From assembly GCA_023410055.1 (NCBI GenBank), contig JAEYQK010000016.1, positions 1 through 64,000 of the forward strand: 64,000 nucleotides of DNA, written 5' to 3'. Shown here piece after piece: positions 61,862 to 64,000 of this stretch. Both the position numbers and the translations under genes were made by a program. Positions within the stretch are counted from its first letter, which is position 1. Each line of letters opens with the position of its first letter. Under the pieces are notes generated by a model that worked only from the letters and a program-made list of their open reading frames with translations, was not told where the DNA came from and ran no database searches. This DNA comes from Acidobacteriota bacterium. GTDB lineage: Bacteria; Acidobacteriota; Terriglobia; Terriglobales; Acidobacteriaceae.

Positions 61862-62053
61862 TCAGTTTTCGATTTTGGGTACGAGAGTGCGGTTTTCAAC
61901 GAAGGCATAGTCGTTGAACGGCTTGAGTCCGCCGACTCCGAGTTTCACGAACGCCAGCGAGATCCACTCGTTGCACTTCTCGATGATTCGCGCCTCGCCG
62001 AGAATGTTCTCGTTCAAGACAACATAATGCGTGTAGTCATCACTTTTCGCCAT
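61862..62053 (-). CDS. Small hypothetical island protein (63 aa)
   Basis: Start supported by a strong ribosome site (GGAGGTG, 4 bp before ATG). Sequence features: acidic N-terminus, then EARIIEKCNEWISLAFVKLG (helical, amphipathic) and beta-rich LKPFNDYAFVENRTLV. No family recognised. Located between the AAA ATPase and the partner of the HipA-like kinase, same strand. Confidence 0.7.
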   Translation of the reverse strand: MAKSDDYTHYVVLNENILGEARIIEKCNEWISLAFVKLGVGGLKPFNDYAFVENRTLVPKIEN

Positions 62054-62122
62054 GACGCACCTCCAGTCATTTGTGGCTTTGGTTTTGTGAGTTGCGGGTT
62101 TGTGGAATGGGATTGAGCCGAT

Positions 62123-62623
62123 CTACTTCTGGGATTGTTCTCTAACGAACTGACTGTCGCAGCCTTTGAATTGCGGCGAGTCCTCGAAGAGAACCAGTCC
62201 TTGCGGATCGGAGAGGGCAGCCGATTCGATCAGCGCCTCAGGAACTCCAGCCTCGCGCAGCGCTTCGGGTCGGAATATGAGGCGCGGCTTCGGACTGTGG
62301 TCGTTTGGGTCGATCAGCCGCAGGTCAACCAGCGTTCCGTTCTCCTTTCTGTACGCTGGCCAGTGCCTGCCGTTGATCGTCACAACGGAGTTGTGCATTG
62401 GGTTCACCTCCAGTCTTTGTCGCGCCCGCTCAAGGTGCTGTAACACCTGCGTTGCAGGACGACATTGAACCGGACATTGCATTTGTGGCTTTGCCTGATA
62501 ACTGAGGAGGCTAGAGTCGGACTCCACTTCCTTTTCAGCATCGTGGCGGTCGTGTTCAGCAACGAATCGAATGGTCGAGCCGTCGCAGCAGGTGATGAGG
62601 TACTGCCAGAATTCCGGTGTCAT
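62123..62623 (-). CDS. Unknown protein coupled to the HipA-like kinase (166 aa)
   Basis: The ATG at 62623 overlaps the kinase stop as ATGA and has GGAAG about 10 bp upstream, so the two genes are translationally coupled. A second start at 62398 (M-H-N-S) has an even stronger site (GGAGGTG), so a 91-aa C-terminal product is also likely. The N-terminal part is DGSTIRFVAEHDRHDAEKEV; the C-terminal part is GRHWPAYRKENGTLVDLRLI and FRPEALREAGVPEALIESAA. No family recognised. Confidence 0.7.
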   Translation of the reverse strand: MTPEFWQYLITCCDGSTIRFVAEHDRHDAEKEVESDSSLLSYQAKPQMQCPVQCRPATQVLQHLERARQRLEVNPMHNSVVTINGRHWPAYRKENGTLVDLRLIDPNDHSPKPRLIFRPEALREAGVPEALIESAALSDPQGLVLFEDSPQFKGCDSQFVREQSQK

Positions 62624-63438
62624 AGCTTTTCTTCCGTCCATGCACCGAATGGGTTCTGGGGTGATTCGTGAACTGCCGCGATCAGTTCCCGAACGCGAGT
62701 TCGGCGGGCGTTTATGTGCTCGACCAGTTGAGAGAGTCTATCTAGCTCGACCCACTCAGACGGTACATCAGCCACGATCTCCCACAGCTTGAGCAAATCA
62801 AACGACTCGATTCGGCTCAGCCAGGGTTCGAACGACGGCCATCCACTTACTTGGTCATAAACGCATCTTCGGACGTACACCCCGCGTCGTGTGCTGTCTG
62901 GGAAACTCCACTCTTCGGCATTGAAGCAATAGCCAAAGTCGATGAAATGGGCGCGGTAGTTTCGTTGTGATTGCCTGCGAGAAAACACAACTTGCCGACC
63001 GTCGCAGTTGCACAGCCATTTGTCCAATGCGAACACGCCAGCAAACTCTTGCAGGTTTTCGATATTGGGAATCGCCGACTCCGACAAACAGTCGCAGAGA
63101 TCGCCTTCTGAAATGAAACGTGAGCCAAATGCCAGGCCGTGTGAGCACTTCAGGGTCGCGCCGGAGACTCGTATCACCAGCGATGGCGAACTCTCGACGA
63201 ACTCGGCCGGCACGTACACGATTGCCGGTTCGGGAATGGTTAATCCGAGCACGCGCCCAATCGAGCAGGCAAGCCACTCGTTGGCGAGCACACGGACTGT
63301 CTGGGGATTGTTTGCGAACTTGACCACATAGGCGTGACCATCACTGGCAGTGAGCATATGCGATTGCGCTCCTCCTCTCATGGGACGTATGTGGTCGGTC
63401 GCGATCAAGAACGAGGTGGATGTGTTCTGTGGGTTCAT
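62620..63438 (-). CDS. HipA-like kinase (HipA_2 type)
   Basis: The start at 63438 has GGAG 6 bp upstream (272 aa); frames reaching 63696 read Pro/Ser-rich non-coding sequence. The N-lobe has the ATP-anchoring Lys (HAYVVKFANNPQTVRVLANE). The catalytic loop is FALDKWLCNCDGRQVVF (D-x-W-x2-N-x-D). A DFG-like metal site follows (AHFIDFGYCF). The C-lobe is helical (SFDLLKLWEIVADVPSEWVE). HipA toxins phosphorylate aminoacyl-tRNA synthetases, but this shorter group is uncharacterised as far as I know. No HipB-type repressor precedes it. Confidence 0.8.
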   Translation of the reverse strand: MNPQNTSTSFLIATDHIRPMRGGAQSHMLTASDGHAYVVKFANNPQTVRVLANEWLACSIGRVLGLTIPEPAIVYVPAEFVESSPSLVIRVSGATLKCSHGLAFGSRFISEGDLCDCLSESAIPNIENLQEFAGVFALDKWLCNCDGRQVVFSRRQSQRNYRAHFIDFGYCFNAEEWSFPDSTRRGVYVRRCVYDQVSGWPSFEPWLSRIESFDLLKLWEIVADVPSEWVELDRLSQLVEHINARRTRVRELIAAVHESPQNPFGAWTEEKL

Positions 63439-63560
63439 GGTGCTCCGAGGAACACGCGCGATTGTGGGTAGAAAAGGCAATCTCAGTGGTGCGCGTGCAG
63501 AGTGGTTTGCACTGGGTTGCTGGATCGAATGAGGTGGGATACGAGGAAGGTGGAAGAAAC

Positions 63561-63596
63561 CCGAGCCAGAGAGCATGTTCAATCTCTCTGACTCGG
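63561..63596 (-). terminator. Hairpin after the right-edge gene
   Basis: CCGAGTCAGAGAG pairs with CTCTCTGGCTCGG (one mismatch) around a 10-base loop on the minus strand, then GGGTTTCTTCC. It lies 25 bp past the stop at 63621 and separates that gene from the kinase gene. Confidence 0.65.
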
Positions 63597-63620
63597 AACA
63601 AGTGGGTGGGTTTGGCTTGG

Positions 63621-64000
63621 TCAGGCAGCAGCTTCGGGCAAGAACTCTTCGATGATCTTGTATCCGCTGTTGCCCTGGCCGAGTTTCACCAGGCAAGGAA
63701 GATGGAGTTCCATCCCGGCTTCGATTTCGCCTGCCGGAATGTCGTAACCGCTCGCTTCCAGACGCTCCGCCAATTCTTCAGGACGGCCGAACACACGCAC
63801 CGTCTCGCCGCCAACATCCACCTTCAAGAACAATGACTCGCCCTGGCGGGTCTTCATACGGTCGATCTTGGTGATCACCGCAGGAACCGGGCTTGTCTTG
63901 GAGGTAGTTGTTACGCGACGAGGCTTGATCGGCGTTGGTATTGCCGTGCTCGGAGAATCGTGTTCCCGAGCGACTGCTTCTGAGGGTGCGGTGTTCTTGG
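63621..64000 (-). CDS. Unknown island protein, 5' end beyond the window
   Basis: The frame is open without a stop to 64000, so the start lies outside. A GTG at 63878 or ATG at 63857 could start a short form, but the upstream codons read as a Thr/Pro/Ser linker (EHDSPSTAIPTPIKPRRVTT) that fits a continued protein. The C-terminal ~85 residues form a compact domain (ESLFLKVDVGGETVRVFGRP, EELAERLEASGYDIPAG, HLPCLVKLGQGNSGYKIIEE). No family recognised; the domain could be nucleic-acid binding (OB-like), which is speculation. Confidence 0.65.
   Translation of the reverse strand, partial: KNTAPSEAVAREHDSPSTAIPTPIKPRRVTTTSKTSPVPAVITKIDRMKTRQGESLFLKVDVGGETVRVFGRPEELAERLEASGYDIPAGEIEAGMELHLPCLVKLGQGNSGYKIIEEFLPEAAA

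Noticed and set aside
60000..64000. Right attachment site of the island
   Set aside because: No second copy of the tRNA-Pro 3' end was found in this part; the end must lie outside.

Overview
The window looks like a chromosomal segment of an acidobacterium (Acidobacteriota, Koribacter/Terriglobia-like). I infer this from the large secreted Ig-like, choice-of-anchor-D and DUF4082 repeat proteins, the exosortase-type exopolysaccharide (EPS) module, the sigma-54 regulators, and many short GC-rich palindromic intergenic repeats. No rRNA or marker gene decides it, and no database search was possible.

Layout. 1-1266 is the 3' end of a cell-surface repeat protein. 1393-7778 is a compact minus-strand EPS export operon headed by a sigma-54 activator without receiver domain (then Wza-type exporter, beta-barrel protein, chain-length protein, ExeA-type ATPase, BY-kinase). 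A cytosolic histidine kinase and an NtrC-type response regulator (8159-10553) diverge from it. Two very large secreted proteins follow: a choice-of-anchor-D lipoprotein (10596-12563) and a DUF4082/deacetylase-like protein (13410-17744). 18095-24475 holds tRNA-Val, pgsA, cysS, uxaC with a FadR-type regulator, and a hemerythrin-PilZ protein. A quinol-dependent NO reductase (24672-26975) diverges from a B12/radical SAM protein.

28977-33535 is a pstCAB-phoU phosphate operon. The 3' end of phoU is duplicated (82-bp direct repeats) on both sides of a methyltransferase gene. 33625-51034 is mostly housekeeping: sppA, mntP-like, HU, laccase-domain protein, GTP-dependent PEP carboxykinase, apt, acylphosphatase, EF-P, CBS and YtxH proteins, an MscS channel, and a divergent pair for cysteine breakdown. 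51061-54053 is rich in REP-like repeats. These enter a thiolase reading frame and supply the stop codon of a TlpA-like thioredoxin; a rhodanese follows. 54074-58531 is a TolC-EmrA-EmrB efflux operon behind a perfect TetR-type palindrome.

From tRNA-Pro (58774-58850) to the right edge lies the left end of an integrated element. It carries a tyrosine integrase, an AlpA-like excisionase, an AAA ATPase behind a perfect 13-bp inverted repeat, small orphan proteins, and a HipA-like kinase whose stop overlaps the start of an unknown partner gene. Its other end is outside the window. This kinase-partner-ATPase cargo is the best candidate here for an undescribed system.

No rRNA, CRISPR array, IS transposase or replication origin was seen.
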